DNA from: Azolla pinnata
Taxonomy: Eukaryota; Streptophyta; Polypodiopsida; Salviniales; Salviniaceae
Assembly: GCA_037176905.1 (NCBI GenBank)
Contig: JBBBWG010010312.1
Coordinates: 1 to 21,887, forward strand
Direction: 5' to 3'
Length of the DNA: 21,887 nt
Below the pieces are notes generated by a model. It saw only the letters and a program-made list of their open reading frames with translations. It made no database searches and was not told where the DNA came from. The position numbers and the translations under genes were made by a program. This document shows, piece by piece, positions 20,425-21,887 of this stretch. Position 1 is the first letter of the stretch; every line of letters starts with the position of its first letter.

Positions 20425-21887
20425 ATGGATGTGAACTACTCGGTCGCTGCCCCCGCCCCCCCTTTCGCCCCTCTCTCCAAGGACAAGATCCTCTCCCTCC
20501 TCCTCCTCCTCGACGACCCAGCCGAAGCAGAGCCCCCCCAAGAAGAAGAAGAAGAAGGAGAAGAAGATTGGCAATCCGCCGCCGCCGCCGCCGCCGGCGG
20601 GCACGGGCAGCACCTGCGGTGGCCGCCGCGCAGCTTCGATTTGATGAAGGTGGAGGAGCAGGAGGTGGCGCAGCAGGAGCAGCGGGTGCTGCCGGCCGGG
20701 AATTCTGGTAAGAGGAGCAGTAGTAGCCCGAGGAGGAGGAGGAGGAGGAGCAGCGGCAGGAGGCAGCGGCAGAGGTCGAATTGCGACGGGGGAGAGAATG
20801 AGGGTGGAGGAGGAGGAGCAGCAGCAGCAGCAGCAGCAGCGAGAGAGGGGATGGCGGAGGATGGGGGAGAAGAAGAGGAGGAGGACTTGGATACGGTGGT
20901 GGCGGAGGAGAGGCGCAGGATGAAGAGGGTACGATACAGTGCAGGGATGGTGGGAGTGTCGATGGCGGCGGCGGCGGCGGTGATGGTGGCGGGGCAGAGC
21001 AGCGGCAACAGCGAAGGCAATGGAGGTGGAGATGGAGGTGGAGATGGAGGAAGAGATGGAGGAGGAGATGGAGGCGGAGGTGGAGGTGGAGGTGGAGATG
21101 GAGATGGAGATGGAGATGGCAATGGCAGGGGCGGGGCGAGGGCTGGAGGAGCGGCGGCGGCGATCCCGCGGCGGCTGTGGGTGAAGTCGCGGTCGCAGGC
21201 GTGGTGGGAGAGCTGCGCGGACCCGGGCTTCCCCGACGCCGACTTCCGGCGCGCGTTCCGCATGAGCAAGGCGACGTTCGCGCGGCTGTGCGACGAGCTG
21301 GGCGCGGCGGTGGCCAAGGAGGACACGGCGCTGCGGGCGGCGATCCCGGTGCGCAAGCGCGTGGCGGTGTGCGTGTGGCGGCTGGCGACGGGCGAGCCGC
21401 TGCGGCTGGTGAGCAAGCGGTTCGGCCTCGGGATCTCGACGTGCCACAAGCTGGTGCTGGAGGTGTGCGGGGCGATCAACGACGTGCTGATCGGGAAGTA
21501 CGTGAGCTGGCCGGAGGCGGGCGGCGGCGGCGGCGGGTTCGCGGCGCTGTGCGGCATCCCGGGCGTCGTGGGCGCGATGCGCACCGCCCACATCCCCATC
21601 ATCGCGCCCAAGGTCAACCTCGCCGCCTACTACAACAGGCGGCACTCGGAGCGCAACCAGAAGACGTCCTACTCGGTGACGCTGCAGGGCGTGGTGGACG
21701 CGCGCGGCGCCTTCGCCGACGTCTGCATCGGCTGGCCCGGCTCGCTGAGCGACGCGCAGGTGCTCGAGAAGTCGGCGCTGTTCCGGCGCGGCGCCCACGG
21801 CGACCTCGCCGGCCACCGCGTCGTCGGCGGCCCCGCCTACCCGCTCCTCGACTGGCTGCTCGTGCCCTACGCGCCGCAGCCGCACCT
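20425..21887 (+). CDS. Domesticated PIF/Harbinger nuclease-like protein (ALP1-like, At5g12010 type), 3' end outside window
   Basis: A single open frame of 487 codons runs from the ATG at 20425 to the window edge with no stop. The N-terminal 250 residues are low complexity: an acidic stretch, an Ala run, an NLS-like Arg run (103-108, then RRQRQR), a short hydrophobic Ala/Met/Val-rich segment (about 173-190) and a Gly/Asp-rich region (about 197-235). From residue 251 the family domain begins (RLWVKSRSQAWWESC, then FRMSKATF). A helix-turn-helix-like region follows (RLATGEPLRLVSKRFG, 319-334; LGISTCHK, 335-342), then the nuclease fold (RRHSERNQKTSYSVTLQGVV, GWPGSLSDAQVLEKS with D443). At the first catalytic position, where active Harbinger proteins have Asp in GAIDGTHIP, it reads GAMRTAHIP with R386. 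That fits the At5g12010/At4g29780 group, host genes with presumed regulatory rather than transposition roles. GC content is very high, with a strong G/C third-position bias. Confidence 0.88.
   Translation, partial: MDVNYSVAAPAPPFAPLSKDKILSLLLLLDDPAEAEPPQEEEEEGEEDWQSAAAAAAGGHGQHLRWPPRSFDLMKVEEQEVAQQEQRVLPAGNSGKRSSSSPRRRRRRSSGRRQRQRSNCDGGENEGGGGGAAAAAAAAREGMAEDGGEEEEEDLDTVVAEERRRMKRVRYSAGMVGVSMAAAAAVMVAGQSSGNSEGNGGGDGGGDGGRDGGGDGGGGGGGGGDGDGDGDGNGRGGARAGGAAAAIPRRLWVKSRSQAWWESCADPGFPDADFRRAFRMSKATFARLCDELGAAVAKEDTALRAAIPVRKRVAVCVWRLATGEPLRLVSKRFGLGISTCHKLVLEVCGAINDVLIGKYVSWPEAGGGGGGFAALCGIPGVVGAMRTAHIPIIAPKVNLAAYYNRRHSERNQKTSYSVTLQGVVDARGAFADVCIGWPGSLSDAQVLEKSALFRRGAHGDLAGHRVVGGPAYPLLDWLLVPYAPQPH

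Noticed and set aside
20356..21885. Long minus-strand frames (393 and 509 codons) opposite the ALP1-like gene
   Set aside because: They are shadows of GC-rich coding sequence, rich in Arg, Pro, Ser and His with no domain. The plus-strand frame encodes an unmistakable Harbinger-type nuclease domain.

Overview
This is a plant nuclear genome window. It holds intron-rich genes of plant-specific families, a Copia retrotransposon with its 3' LTR, a CACTA-type transposon end and many simple repeats. Very GC-rich coding sequence in the last gene suggests a monocot, but that is inference and no species is claimed.

Positions 1-5083 are nested mobile DNA. A decayed Ty1/Copia element fills most of it (from 1059 to its 3' LTR at 4710-5083). 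Two insertions sit in its GAG-pre-integrase region. One is the right end of a CACTA element (1-1058), with about 680 bp of subterminal repeats. The other is a 414-bp solo LTR (1156-1569) flanked by a perfect 5-bp target duplication. The Copia gag, 5' LTR and the other CACTA end lie outside the window.

Positions 5980-9771 (minus strand) hold a seven-exon group C bZIP transcription factor (CPRF2/bZIP63 type) of 631 predicted residues. Its N-terminal SnRK1-type phosphorylation motif, normally single in this family, is present five times, separated by Pro-Asn-rich linkers. Its leader and promoter run from 9772 to about 11100 and include a TATA box and eight evenly spaced CCAAT boxes.

Positions 13203 to about 16852 (plus strand) hold a Fizzy-related/CCS52A gene, an APC/C activator, in divergent orientation to the bZIP gene. 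Nine exons are clear. The final exon is uncertain, and the only candidate I can read lacks the usual Ile-Arg tail. A roughly 490-bp GAT/GGT satellite lies upstream.

Positions 16853-20424 have no gene I can support. They contain a telomere-like array, GATC-type arrays and GAA/CTT tracts. From 20425 a GC-rich open frame runs off the right edge. It encodes a domesticated PIF/Harbinger nuclease-like protein (ALP1-like, At5g12010 type) in which the first catalytic Asp is replaced by Arg.

The two complete host genes point to energy signalling (SnRK1-bZIP) and cell-cycle exit or endoreduplication (CCS52A), with a long shared, repeat-rich upstream region between them.
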